Assembly (NCBI RefSeq): GCF_005877055.1
Contig: NZ_CP039425.1
Span: 1 to 64,000 of the forward strand
DNA from: Citricoccus sp. SGAir0253
Lineage (GTDB): Bacteria; Actinomycetota; Actinomycetes; Actinomycetales; Micrococcaceae
DNA: 64,000 nt
Direction: 5' to 3'
The position numbers and the translations under genes were made by a program. The first letter of the stretch is position 1, and every line of letters starts with the position of its first letter. The notes beneath the pieces are model-generated. The model ran no database searches. It was not told the DNA's origin and saw only the letters and a list, made by a program, of their open reading frames with translations. Positions 17,653 through 26,624 of the stretch are shown one piece after another.

Positions 17653-17924
17653 CCACCGCGGAACACAGGCGGGAGGCCTGCCACGGGTGTTCCGTATGTC
17701 GCACCGTCGCGGGACGAAGCACTGGATGGCTCCTACGGGATGCCCCGCCAGACGTGCTTGAGTGTGCGCAGGTCAGAGGCGGGGTGTCCGGTGGGGGTTC
17801 CCCATACGGAAACGTCCCAGCCTATGGTCGAGGCCGCCATCAACCGATCGCAGCAGACTGCCATTTCGCGATCAGATCCACAGGGTAGAACGCCTTGCAG
17901 GGGACGTCGCTGTCCTGTGGATTC

Positions 17925-18863
17925 CTAGTGAAGTGCCGCGTCAGTGGGAGTCCAGCGTGCTGGAGGATGGCCGTAGGTGCGGGTGAATGCCCGGGTGAAG
18001 GTGGAGGCATCGCTGAAGCCGCTGTCACGGGCGATGGTGGCGATGGTCTGACCGGTGATGGTCCGATTGGCCAGCATTCGGGTGGCGTGATCGAGGCGGG
18101 CCTGCCGGAGGTAGGCCCCAGGGGTGATGCCGGCCGCAGTGAAGAGGGAGTGGAGCTTGCGCAGCGAGATGTGGTGAGTAGCGGCGAGTCGCTCCACGGA
18201 AAGGGCTGGGTCGGCCAAGTGAATTCGGATGTGCGCCTTGAGTCTTTCTAACAGCACTTGGTCGGCGTCCTGTCCTGTGGGGTACTGGGCGGCGAAGGAT
18301 CGCAGGATCGTCGTGAGCAATTCCGTGCTGAAGGTGGCTAGGTCAGCTCGGACGGCTGGGGCCAGGGGGGTGTGCTCTTCGGCCAGTCCGCGGGCGTAGC
18401 CGGTGAAGGCGGGCATGCCCGGCACCGAGGGTTCGATGGTTCGTCCGAGCATCTCGGTGAGCACCCGGGGGTCCAGGTCCAGGTGTTGGCGCGATACCCG
18501 CAGCACGAGCAGGTCTTGATCGGGGTGCAGGTGGTCCAGTACGTAAGGGCGGTTGGTCTCATACAACGCGGCGCTGCCGGGTGTGAGGTGGGCAGTGCGC
18601 CCGTGCTGGTGGACCTGCCCGGTGGAGTGCAGTTGCAGGGACAGCAGCAGGTCGTCATGCTCGCTGCGGCGGGCCAGCTCCTCAGTGCGCTCGACGCGGA
18701 CCGGGCCGGAACGGACCCGAGCGAATGAGACCTCCGGGGAGAGAGGCACAGCGTGTAGCGAGGCGCTGAAGTGCGGACCCTCGCTTAGGCATTTCAACGG
18801 GACGAAGGCCTCACTGGCCGCGGCCTGCCAGTCCCGCACGTCGGTGACGGCTACCTCGGTCAT
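17925..18863 (-). CDS. AraC-family transcriptional regulator
   Basis: 312 residues. The N-terminal AraC-binding-like domain is about residues 30-190, and the C-terminal double helix-turn-helix about 205-310 (LSVERLAATHHISLRKLHSLF, shortened here to its core, then IARDSGFSDASTFTRAF). It is divergent from the nitrilase, 158 bp apart. Known nitrilase loci in Rhodococcus are activated by an AraC-type regulator (NitR), so this is the probable nitrile-responsive activator of the nitrilase. Two direct half-sites (18915 and 18936) in the gap fit AraC binding. Confidence 0.85.
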   Translation of the reverse strand: MTEVAVTDVRDWQAAASEAFVPLKCLSEGPHFSASLHAVPLSPEVSFARVRSGPVRVERTEELARRSEHDDLLLSLQLHSTGQVHQHGRTAHLTPGSAALYETNRPYVLDHLHPDQDLLVLRVSRQHLDLDPRVLTEMLGRTIEPSVPGMPAFTGYARGLAEEHTPLAPAVRADLATFSTELLTTILRSFAAQYPTGQDADQVLLERLKAHIRIHLADPALSVERLAATHHISLRKLHSLFTAAGITPGAYLRQARLDHATRMLANRTITGQTIATIARDSGFSDASTFTRAFTRTYGHPPARWTPTDAALH

Positions 18864-18914
18864 CGCGTCCTTTCAACACCTCGCCCATTGCCTTCGGAGG
18901 GGCGTTGGGCAGGA

Positions 18915-18947
18915 GTGCAGGAATCGTAACGCGGTGTGCAGAAAACG
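18915..18947. promoter_or_regulatory. Candidate AraC operator, two direct half-sites
   Basis: GTGCAGGAATCG (18915-18926) and GTGCAGAAAACG (18936-18947) are direct repeats 21 bp apart, two helical turns, between the AraC and nitrilase genes. This is the classic AraC-family arrangement. Confidence 0.45.
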
Positions 18948-19022
18948 CCAACACATTCGTGTGACGCGCGCCATAACGTGGAGGGCATCTTCTTCAGATC
19001 CCGGTGTACATAAGGAGCAATC

Positions 19023-20069
19023 ATGGGCGAGACAGTGCGTGTGGCAGCCGTTCAGGCTGAACCGGTCTGGTTGGACATGGAGGCCACGACGGATAAGACC
19101 ATCCGCCTGATCGCCGAGGCTGCAACCGGCGGGGCGGACCTGATCGCCTTCCCGGAGACATGGATCCCGGGTTACCCGGTGTTCCTGTGGTCCTACCCGG
19201 TCTACGAGCAGATGCAGTTCGTGGCCCGGTACCACGCGAACTCTCCGGCCATCGACGGGCCACAGATCGCACGGATCCGTGAGGCCGCCCAGCAGCACTC
19301 GATCACCGTGGTGGTGGGCTTCAGCGAGAAGGACGCCGGGTCGCTGTACATGTCCCAGGCTGTCATCGGTCCCGGCGGAGACCTGGTCCTGCATCGCCGG
19401 AAGCTCAAGCCCACCCATGCCGAACGCACGCTCTTCGGTGAGGGCGACGGCAGTGACATCAAGGTCATCGACACCCCCCTGGGCCGGGTGGGGGCCCTGC
19501 AATGCTTCGAGCACCTCCAGCCGCTGACGAAGTACGCCATGTACGCCCAGAACGAGCAGATCCACGTGGCCGGCTGGCCCTGCCTGGGGATCCTGGGCAA
19601 CGTACCGGCCCTGAGCCCGGAGTCGATCATGGCCTGCACCCAGACCTACGCCCTCGAAGGCAGTGCCTTCGTCGTCGCCGCCACCCAGATCATGTCCGAC
19701 GACGGCGCCCGCAAGTTCCCGACCGCGGACGGCGGCCCCACCCCGGTCTACACCGGTGGAGGTGGTTATGCCCGCGTGTACGGTCCTCACTCCGCCATGA
19801 TCACCCAGCCCCTGGATCCCACGGAAGAAGGCATCGTCTACGCCGACCTCGACTTGTCGGACATCGACCTGGCCAAGAACACCGTCGACCCCGCCGGTCA
19901 CTACGCTCGGCCCGACGTCACGCGCCTGGTGTTCGATGACCGCCCCCGCAAACCGGTCATCACCCCCCGGGAGCAGGCCGCCGTCGAACTCGACAGCCTC
20001 GACTTCAATGGCCCAGTTGAGCTGGAGCCACAGGACCGTCTCCGGGAACCTGCACCCACCCAGCTTTAG
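19023..20069 (+). CDS. Nitrilase
   Basis: 348-residue carbon-nitrogen hydrolase that converts a nitrile directly to its carboxylic acid and ammonia. The catalytic triad is complete: E45 in AFPETWIPGYP, K127 in HRRKLKPTHAER and C161 in GALQCFEHLQPL. These extended motifs mark a true nitrilase branch (aliphatic/arylacetonitrile/cyanide-hydratase group) rather than an amidase. AAGGAG lies 5 bp before the ATG. It is divergent from an AraC regulator and followed by a secreted metallo-hydrolase. Substrate preference cannot be read from the sequence. Confidence 0.93.
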   Translation: MGETVRVAAVQAEPVWLDMEATTDKTIRLIAEAATGGADLIAFPETWIPGYPVFLWSYPVYEQMQFVARYHANSPAIDGPQIARIREAAQQHSITVVVGFSEKDAGSLYMSQAVIGPGGDLVLHRRKLKPTHAERTLFGEGDGSDIKVIDTPLGRVGALQCFEHLQPLTKYAMYAQNEQIHVAGWPCLGILGNVPALSPESIMACTQTYALEGSAFVVAATQIMSDDGARKFPTADGGPTPVYTGGGGYARVYGPHSAMITQPLDPTEEGIVYADLDLSDIDLAKNTVDPAGHYARPDVTRLVFDDRPRKPVITPREQAAVELDSLDFNGPVELEPQDRLREPAPTQL

Positions 20070-20231
20070 ACACGACCCTCCGGCCCCGCCCCGTGCCCTC
20101 GCACGACCTCTTGCCCGATGGCCAGCAGCGTCCGACACCCCACGGGGAAGCCTCATCGAGCTGCCCCTCATGCGTCAGGACCCCGACTGCTCTACGGCCC
20201 TCCGCTAGCTCCGCGAAAAGGACCCTCGCAT

Positions 20232-21353
20232 ATGTGCACTGACCACCCCAAGCCCGGCCTTGCCCCCTCCCGTCGGCAGACCCTGTTGGGCGGACTGGCC
20301 ACCACCGCAGTCGCCGCCACCGCCCTGGCCACTGCTCCGGCCACCTCCGCTGCCCCTCGCAGCAAGAAGCGGGACATGGATTTCGCCCTGGTGCCGCTGG
20401 GCATCCAGGGTGGGCCGCCCCCGCACCCCAACCAGGCCGGAATCTCGACCGCCCTGGTGGTCAATGGAGACGTCTACCTCATTGACTGTGGCCGGGCCTC
20501 GCTGAGCCAGTTCGTCAATGCCGGGTTGCCGGTCCCGCGCCTACGGTCGATCTTCTTGACCCACCTGCACGCCGATCACTGCATCGACTTCGCCACGTAC
20601 ACACAACTGGCCGCCCAATTCCCAACGCAGTACACCTACAAGAACCCCATTCACGCCTACGGCCCCGGAACAGCCGGCAAGCCCACCGGGAAGCTCAAGG
20701 ACGGTGACCAGTGGGCCAACGCAGGACAAGCCACCCCCGGCACCCGGGAGATGCTCGAGTTGCTCAATAATGCCTTCAGCGGATCGGCGAACTTTTTCTT
20801 GAAGGAACACTTCATCGGCGACCCCGCCAAGATGATCATCGCCCACGACATTGAGATACCCGCCGAGCTCAACGCTTCAGCCGATAACACCGCCCCGTCC
20901 GCACAGCCCTTCGAGGTCATGGCCGATGAGAACGTGCGTGTCACCGCCACCCTCGTGCCGCACGGAGCCGTCTACCCGGCCCTGGCCTACCGATTCGACA
21001 CCGAGCACGGATCCGTGGTCTTCTCCGGGGACACCGCTCCCTCGGACAACCTCATCAGGCTTGCTCGCAACTGCGACATTCTTGTCCACGAGGCGGTAGA
21101 GCTAGAAGCCTCTGCGTCCCGCATGGGGTGGAACGAGACCACGATGAAGCACATGCGTGACGTCCATACCGACGTCAACGAGATTGGCCGGATAGCCAAG
21201 GAAGCCAACGCCGGCCACATTGTGCTGAGTCACCTCGTGCCGGACACCCTCTCCCACCAGGAATGGCAAGCTGCCCTGCGCAAGTCCGTCCGCCGCGCCA
21301 GCTACACCGGAAGGACTACTGTGGCCCAGGAACTCCGAGACGTCCCCCTCTGA
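20232..21353 (+). CDS. Tat-exported MBL-fold metallo-hydrolase
   Basis: 373 residues from the ATG at 20232 (AAAGGA upstream). The N-terminus has a twin-arginine signal: SRRQTLLGG followed by an Ala-rich hydrophobic stretch ending TSAAPRS. The metallo-beta-lactamase core has THLHADH as first metal motif, then HGAVYP, SGDTAPSD and a late LSHLVP. The fold is close to RNase Z/arylsulfatase-type MBL enzymes acting on esters or phosphodiesters. It lies 162 bp after the nitrilase and is co-directional. Export before metal loading in the cell is typical of Tat substrates. Its role may be hydrolysis of an extracellular ester or lactone linked to nitrile use. Confidence 0.8.
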   Translation: MCTDHPKPGLAPSRRQTLLGGLATTAVAATALATAPATSAAPRSKKRDMDFALVPLGIQGGPPPHPNQAGISTALVVNGDVYLIDCGRASLSQFVNAGLPVPRLRSIFLTHLHADHCIDFATYTQLAAQFPTQYTYKNPIHAYGPGTAGKPTGKLKDGDQWANAGQATPGTREMLELLNNAFSGSANFFLKEHFIGDPAKMIIAHDIEIPAELNASADNTAPSAQPFEVMADENVRVTATLVPHGAVYPALAYRFDTEHGSVVFSGDTAPSDNLIRLARNCDILVHEAVELEASASRMGWNETTMKHMRDVHTDVNEIGRIAKEANAGHIVLSHLVPDTLSHQEWQAALRKSVRRASYTGRTTVAQELRDVPL

Positions 21354-21649
21354 CCGGCCAGCGTTCTCATAGGACGGCGCTCAGCGTCCCCAGGTGTGGG
21401 CCAATTCTTTGATTCACGGACAGCGGCCTGCGGCAAATCCCACAGCCCATCCTGACAGGTTCAGCAGGCGGGACCGGTGGTGAAGCCCGCGTGATTCACA
21501 GGGTTGAAACGACGCTGTAGCGAGTGTGCCTGACCTGTCGACCAGCGGGTTATGAATCCACCTAGGCGACAGCGCACCTCAAGGCCGCGTAAAGCGTCTG
21601 ACGGGACACGCCAAACCGCGCGGACACCTCCTCCGTGGGCAGGCTCAGG

Positions 21650-23028
21650 GGGACTGTAAGAAAAACGGTGTGTGAGGGTCCGGCCTGATCCGAAAGGAGA
21701 CGGCCGTGACTGACACGACCGAGGCAACAGAGGCGATGATCGATCCCGTGACCGGAGAGATCATCGATCAGAAACAACTCGCCGAACAACTGCTCGCCCA
21801 GGCCAAGGAGCAAGGCGTGAGCCTGGTCGGCCCCGGCGGGCTGCTCAACCAGCTGACGAAGAACGTGCTGGAAACGGCGCTCGAGGCGGAGCTGACTGAG
21901 CACCTCGGCCACGAGCATGGTGAGGTGCCGATCGCGGAGAATATGCGCAACGGCACGAGATCGAAGACGGTGTTGACCGAGATCGGCCCCGTGCAGATCG
22001 AGGTGCCGCGGGATCGGGAGGGGTCCTTCGAGCCGGTGATCGTGCCCAAGCGCAAACGGCGCCTGGACGGGATCGACCAGATCGTGCTGTCCCTCTCGGC
22101 TCGGGGTTTGACGACCGGGGAGATCGCCGCGCACTTCGAGGAGGTCTACGGAGCCACCGTCTCCAAGGACACCATCTCCAGGATCACCGAGAAGGTCGCC
22201 GGGGAACTCGCGGAGTGGTCCGCCCGGCCGCTGGACTCGCTCTACCCGGTGATCTTCGTCGACGCCATTGTGGTCAAGGTCCGGGACGGTCAGGTGCGCA
22301 ACACCCCGTTCTACGTGGTCATGGGCGTCACCACCAATGGAGAACGCGACATCCTCGGGATCTGGGCCGGTGACGGCGCCGAGGGCGCCCGGTTCTGGCT
22401 GCAGGTCTTCTCCGAACTGAAGAACCGGGGCGTGGAGGATGTGCTCATCGCCGTGTGCGATGGGCTCAAGGGCCTGCCGGAGGCGATCACGACCACCTGG
22501 GAGCGGACGGTGGTCCAGCAGTGCATCGTGCATCTGATCCGCAACAGCTTCCGCTACGCCGGCCGACAGCACCGCGACGGGATCGTCAAGGCCCTCAAGC
22601 CGGTCTACACCGCCCCGAGCGAGCAAGCGGCGAAGGACCGCTTCGCCGAGTTCAGGGACGAGTGGGGTCAGCGGTATCCGGCGATCGTGCAGCTCTGGGA
22701 GTCCTCGTGGGCGGAGTTCGTGCCGTTCCTGGAGTACGACGTGGAGATCCGCCGGGTGATCTGCACGACCAACGCGATCGAGTCGATCAACGCCCGCTAC
22801 CGCCGGGCGGTCCGCGCCCGGGGCCACTTCCCGAACGAGGCAGCCGCCCTGAAGTGTCTGTATCTCGTCACCCGGTCCCTTGATCCCACCGGCGGCGGGA
22901 GGGCACGCTGGGTGATGAGGTGGAAGCCGGCGCTCAACGCCTTCGCGATCACCTTCGCCGGACGGTTCGAGAGAACCACTCACTGATGAAAACCGCCGGA
23001 CCCCACACACCCTTTATCGGACAGTCCC
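21650..23028 (+). mobile_element. IS256-family insertion sequence, complete
   Basis: A 1379-bp element. Imperfect terminal inverted repeats of about 33 bp begin GGGACTGT on both ends and end in GGGTCCGG. An exact 8-bp target duplication GGCTCAGG flanks it (21642-21649 and 23029-23036), as expected for IS256-family transposition, which indicates a recent or undisturbed insertion. It carries one transposase gene and sits inside a resolvase remnant. Confidence 0.92.
21706..22986 (+). CDS. IS256-family (mutator-type) transposase
   Basis: 426 residues, a normal length for the family. DDE residues lie in IFVDAIVVKVRDG, AVCDGLKGLPEA and TTNAIESINARYR. The mutator-type signature VVQQCIVHLIRNS is also present. 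It cuts and joins the ends of the 21650-23028 element. GAAAGGAGACGGCC precedes the GTG at 21706. No frameshift or missing catalytic residue is visible, so it is probably active. Confidence 0.93.
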   Translation: MTDTTEATEAMIDPVTGEIIDQKQLAEQLLAQAKEQGVSLVGPGGLLNQLTKNVLETALEAELTEHLGHEHGEVPIAENMRNGTRSKTVLTEIGPVQIEVPRDREGSFEPVIVPKRKRRLDGIDQIVLSLSARGLTTGEIAAHFEEVYGATVSKDTISRITEKVAGELAEWSARPLDSLYPVIFVDAIVVKVRDGQVRNTPFYVVMGVTTNGERDILGIWAGDGAEGARFWLQVFSELKNRGVEDVLIAVCDGLKGLPEAITTTWERTVVQQCIVHLIRNSFRYAGRQHRDGIVKALKPVYTAPSEQAAKDRFAEFRDEWGQRYPAIVQLWESSWAEFVPFLEYDVEIRRVICTTNAIESINARYRRAVRARGHFPNEAAALKCLYLVTRSLDPTGGGRARWVMRWKPALNAFAITFAGRFERTTH

Positions 23029-23111
23029 GGCTCAGGTCAATCATGGTCTGGGCCTGCCCACGTCGGCCGCGCTGAGCTTGGGAGCCTGCACATACTTGCC
23101 CTTGTGTCGAT

Positions 23112-23129
23112 TTCAATACTCGACGGCAC
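23112..23129. repeat. Copy of the TCAGAAG..CGACGGCAC motif
   Basis: TTCAATACTCGACGGCAC differs at 3 of 18 positions from the 16744-16761 copy read in reverse. It directly adjoins the truncated end of the recombinase fragment at 23105. Confidence 0.45.
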
Positions 23130-23372
23130 GGAGGCCAGTAGTGCACTTCGCTGCCCGCACAGGTGGCGTGGACGCTGCGCCGTAAGGGGATCGGCAAGTG
23201 ACCATCTTCGGTGAGATGCCGCGCATTTCGCCCAGCATGATCGGCTGACACGCGATGGTGGACCGGGGGCCGGGCGCGAGGAGCGTCACTGGGACGGTGA
23301 CGGACTCTGGTCATCTTCACCTATAACGCGTCCTGGGAACGGACTGGCGCTCCGCGTACCTGCACTAGACCT
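23130..23372. other. Intergenic, nothing recognised
   Basis: Short random frames only. No hairpin or repeat of note was seen. Confidence 0.4.
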
Positions 23373-24032
23373 TCAAGGTCGCCAAACGAGGATGTCGAGC
23401 AGTCTCAGATCGGTTAGCCGTGTCATGTCGCGGACGCGGTGCTGGACGGCTGGCTCGTGGTGTTCGTACCGGGCCAGGGCGTCGCGCAATCTCTCGATGG
23501 CACCGGATGAACGGGCAGCGAGTAGGTCGTCGCGCACTGCGATCCACCTGAGCTGGCTCTGTCGTAGCTCTGGGTGTCGAGCTGAGTGGGCACGGGCGGC
23601 CGCCCGGTACGCCTTCCACAGGCGAGAGTCCAAGAGCGGGAACACGGCGGGAAACTTCAGGTGTAGGACCTTAGAGACCTTCGCGAAGGAGATCCCGCGC
23701 GGCGCCGTCCGGGCGAAGTGCCAGTACAGGGCTGACATGTCGTCAAAGAGCTCACCGCGCGCTTCCGGGTCCGCGTCGGCTAGATCCGCATCTGTCGGGA
23801 TCCAAGGGGCATCCGTGGCCCGAGTGATGAAATAGTCACCTTCGACGTGGGAAATCCTCGAGCTGACGTACCGAGTCCGCCTGATCTCCTCACGGGTGAT
23901 CGTGCCGTGGTCACCGCGCGGCGGGTAGTCGAACCTGGCGGGCGTCTTGCGCGGATAGTCCGCGAAACGGTCGAGCGCTTGATCGATTCCATACTCGGTC
24001 TCTGCGACAGTGAAGACGGCAGTAATGGCCAT
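23373..24032 (-). CDS. DUF6308-family protein
   Basis: 219 residues, predicted cytosolic and soluble. The pattern fits actinobacterial DUF6308 proteins: FADYPRKTPARFDYPP near residue 25, EEIRRTRYVSSRIS, a middle block ISFAKVSKVLHLKFPAVFPL followed by LDSRLWKAYR, and the closing LTDLRLLDILVW. The SKVLHLKRP-then-D block resembles DNA-repair-glycosylase-like helical folds, but no catalytic assignment is justified. Function is unknown; members are often found in accessory DNA. No partner genes are evident on either side, and it is bounded by an IS element and a lower-GC stretch. Confidence 0.7.
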   Translation of the reverse strand: MAITAVFTVAETEYGIDQALDRFADYPRKTPARFDYPPRGDHGTITREEIRRTRYVSSRISHVEGDYFITRATDAPWIPTDADLADADPEARGELFDDMSALYWHFARTAPRGISFAKVSKVLHLKFPAVFPLLDSRLWKAYRAAARAHSARHPELRQSQLRWIAVRDDLLAARSSGAIERLRDALARYEHHEPAVQHRVRDMTRLTDLRLLDILVWRP

Positions 24033-24375
24033 GCCCGGACAGTATCAGGGGCCATGGTTAGGGGCTCCGGCTGCGGACGTCCGTTGTCACAAGACGTTTC
24101 TTGGGCTGCTTCCGGTCACCGCTGCTGATTCGGGCGGAGCCTGCGGTGGGTGCATGCCGTAAGCCGTACCGGTACAACACTCACCGATGCCACTCCGCGA
24201 TCGGCAACATCTCGCCCAACGCCTCCGAGGCGACCAGGTCCGCTACCCTCGCGGAAGCGGCATAACCGAAATGACACCGTCCACGATTCGGGGCCAAGGC
24301 CCCAATCGAAGAGTTTCTAAGTTTGCATCAATAGCCGGCTGCGACTCGCAATGGACGGCTGAGGCGTGCGTCGCC
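24033..24375. other. Intergenic, nothing recognised
   Basis: 343 bp of lower-GC sequence without convincing coding signal, RNA or repeat. Confidence 0.4.
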
Positions 24376-24942
24376 CTATCGCACGTTGAGCGCCAATTCG
24401 GCGTTCTCTGTAGCGCCCCACTCAGTCGAGATGTGGGCGACGACTCTCATCGTCCCTCGCTCCACTTCCAGGTGCGAGGGCCAGAAAGTCTCACTGAAGC
24501 TGGGTTCTTTCTCGCAGCGGGTGTCATCCGTATGAACGAGCTGGGAATTCACATATACCTCCCAGTTGACGTAGCAGCCGTCATCTCGTCCCAAGCGACC
24601 GTCCGCAGTGAATACGTAGGGTTCGAAGCCTGGACTTCTTCCGGCATCGATAGTGCCCGGGGCGATCAAGTCCGAAGTGTCACTGATTTCGATCCTCGCC
24701 TCGGTAATTTCCTGAAAGCCTCCTTCGGGCGAAGGCTCTCCAGTAGACGGTTCCGTCGTCGAGGACGCGTCCGTATTCACCGGCGGCTCAGATTGACCCC
24801 CTGAGTTGTCGGTCAATTGCTTTACCACACCGGGTCCTTGGATTGCGATGACCACAGTCACGAGAATGCCGAGCAAAGTGAGCAATGCTATGGTTCGCCG
24901 ATTCCAATGGGGCGCGTCTGACTTCCACCATCTCGATGACAT
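24376..24942 (-). CDS. Membrane-anchored hypothetical protein
   Basis: 188 residues from the ATG at 24942. A short basic N-terminus (SSRWWKSDAPHWNRR) is followed by one transmembrane segment at about 16-37 (TIALLTLLGILVTVVIAIQG). A Ser/Thr/Pro/Gly-rich linker of about 35 residues leads to an extracytoplasmic domain of about 110 residues. That domain has two cysteines (GCYVNWEV and DTRCEKE) that could form a disulfide. I do not recognise the family. Base composition is visibly lower in GC than in the catabolic blocks, which suggests separate acquisition. The start is chosen because the upstream extension lacks features. Confidence 0.6.
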   Translation of the reverse strand: MSSRWWKSDAPHWNRRTIALLTLLGILVTVVIAIQGPGVVKQLTDNSGGQSEPPVNTDASSTTEPSTGEPSPEGGFQEITEARIEISDTSDLIAPGTIDAGRSPGFEPYVFTADGRLGRDDGCYVNWEVYVNSQLVHTDDTRCEKEPSFSETFWPSHLEVERGTMRVVAHISTEWGATENAELALNVR

Positions 24943-25160
24943 GGCGTCATTGTCTGCCGTTTTAGGCCGGGTCGCCAAGCACTGAAGCCACCCTTGCTCC
25001 ATTCAAGAAAGGAACCGGTAGGGGCATTTCTCCCGCAGACTTGAGGGAGGGAGCATACGGGGCCTCCCTGGCCGCGGGCGGGCGCACACGGCAGGGATAG
25101 GAGCGATCCAGTCCCGCCCCAGATAGCCTTTCACTTTGCCGGCTGGCCAAAGTCTGCGCC
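24943..25160. other. Intergenic before recombination half-site
   Basis: No gene or RNA recognised. The segment leads into the repeat at 25161. Confidence 0.35.
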
Positions 25161-25188
25161 ACGTAGTATCGATGACGGGTTACGTGGC
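25161..25188. repeat. Diverged copy of the 16933-16960 recombination element
   Basis: 28 bp beginning ACGTAGTATCGATGACGGGT with 24/28 identity to 16933-16960. It marks a second potential recombinase target, 104 bp before the IS3-family element. Confidence 0.45.
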
Positions 25189-25349
25189 ATGTAGGGCGCC
25201 CTTCTGAGTGTGGCTTTGACCGCTAAGTGGCGGCCTTCTTTGTCGACTTGTGGCGGTCCCGGCCACAGACCCAGGCATGTCCGTTAAGGATCTGAACCGT
25301 CCCCGGTTTGATGCCGCTTCCTTTCGAGTCTGGAAGGAAGATAGAGAGC

Positions 25350-25661
25350 ATGCCGAAGAGGATTCCGGAGGAGACCAAACAGCGGGCCACCCGCCTGGTG
25401 CTGGACCATCTCGATGAGTACCCCACCCTGACCGCGGCCTGTCAGTCCGTCGGTGACCGGCTGGGCATCGGGAAGGAGTCCCTGCGCCGCTGGGTGCGCC
25501 AGGCCCAGGTCGATGCCGGAGAACGCGAGGGAGTGCCCTCCAGCGAGAACGAGCGCATCAAGCAGCTCGAGCGGGAGAACCGCGAGCTGCGCGAGGCCAA
25601 CGCGATCCTGAAGGACGCCGCGGTTTTCTTCGCCGGGGAACTCGACCCCCGACGCCGGTGA
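25350..25661 (+). CDS. IS3-family transposase OrfA (helix-turn-helix subunit)
   Basis: 103 residues from the ATG at 25350, which is preceded by GGAAGGAAG. The N-terminal HTH_Tnp_1-type domain starts MPKRIPEETKQRATRLVLDH and runs to ESLRRWVRQAQ. It ends in a leucine-zipper-like coiled coil (ERIKQLERENRELREANAIL) used for dimerisation. It binds the IS ends. Its TGA overlaps the GTG of orfB in GTGA, giving coupled translation or frameshifting to OrfAB. Confidence 0.88.
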   Translation: MPKRIPEETKQRATRLVLDHLDEYPTLTAACQSVGDRLGIGKESLRRWVRQAQVDAGEREGVPSSENERIKQLERENRELREANAILKDAAVFFAGELDPRRR

Positions 25662-26624
25662 TCCTCGGGTTCATCGAGGACCAGCGTGCCCAGGGCCGCT
25701 CGGTCGGGTCGATCTGCACGGTCCTGCGCGAGCAGGGCGTGCGGGTCGCCGAGCGGACCTACCGGGCGTGGAAACGCGCCCAACCCAGCACCCGCGACCT
25801 CACCGACGCGGTGATCATCGATGCCATCCTCGCCGCCCGGGTGGACGCGCACGGCGGTGCTTCACCGGAGTCGATGTACGGACGACGGAAGATGACCGCG
25901 CTGCTCCGGCGCCAGGGCCACGAGGTGTCCACGCGCCGGGTGGATCGGCTGATGCGCCAGCTCGGGGTCAACGGCCTGGTGCGCGGCAAGGGTGTGCGAA
26001 CCACGGTCCCGGATCGCAACGCGGCCCGGGCCCCGGACCTGCTGGACTTAGGACTTCACCGCGCCGGTGCCGAACCAACGCTGGGTCGCGGACTTCACCT
26101 ACACCCGTACCTGGGCCGGATTCGTCTACGTCGCGTTCGTGATCGACTGCTACTCGCGCGCGATCGTGGGCTGGCATGTCGCGACCACGAAGACGACCCC
26201 GTTGGTCACCACCGCGCTGCGGATGGGGCTGTGGCGGCGCGACCGCGCCGGACACACGGTCCAGGACGGGCTGGTCCATCACAGCGACGCCGGATCCCAA
26301 TTCACGTCTGTGGCCTTCGCTGAAACCTTGGCGCTGGAGGGCATCGCCGCCTCGATCGGATCCATCGGCGACGCCTATGACAACGCCCTGGCCGAGTCCA
26401 CGATCGGGCTGTTCAAGAACGAGGCAATCCGCGACGGCTCCCCCTTCCGAGCCGGGCCGCTGCGCACCATCGACGACGTGGAATGGGTCACCGCCGGCTG
26501 GGTCGACTGGTACAACAACCGGCGCCTGCACTCCACCCTCGGCGACATCCCACCCGAGGAGTACGAGGCCGAGTACTACGCTGGCCTCACCACGCCAACA
26601 CACCCGGTGCTGGCACCCGCATAG
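25658..26624 (+). pseudogene. IS3-family transposase OrfB, frameshifted
   Basis: The first part, from GTG 25658, reads like an OrfB N-terminus (TERTYRAWKR-type HTH region, SPESMYGRRKM). Around 26045-26055 the frame must shift by one to regain FTAPVPNQRWVADFTY. The rve core then follows in the new frame with all three acidic residues: D in VADFTY, D in HHSDAGSQF and E in NALAESTIGLFKNE. The end is WYNNRRLHSTLGD...PPEEYEAEYY. Only the frame break prevents a full product, so this is either a very recent mutation or a base-call error. Confidence 0.8.

Larger units (their letters stand above)
21562..23105 (-). pseudogene. Serine recombinase C-terminus split by IS256-family insertion
   Basis: On the minus strand, 23105-23029 encodes KGKYVQAPKLSAADVG, then after a one-base shift AQTMIDLS. 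The frame continues across the insertion at 21649-21562 as LPTEEVSARFGVSRQTLYAA and stops at TAG. The fused product closely matches residues of the fragment at 26732-27121 (KGKYAQAPKLTAEDVAQAQ...VSRQTLYAALR). The catalytic half is missing upstream of 23105, where a GTGCCGTCGAGTATTGAA motif abuts the break. It is therefore triply dead: truncated, frameshifted and interrupted. Confidence 0.75.
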
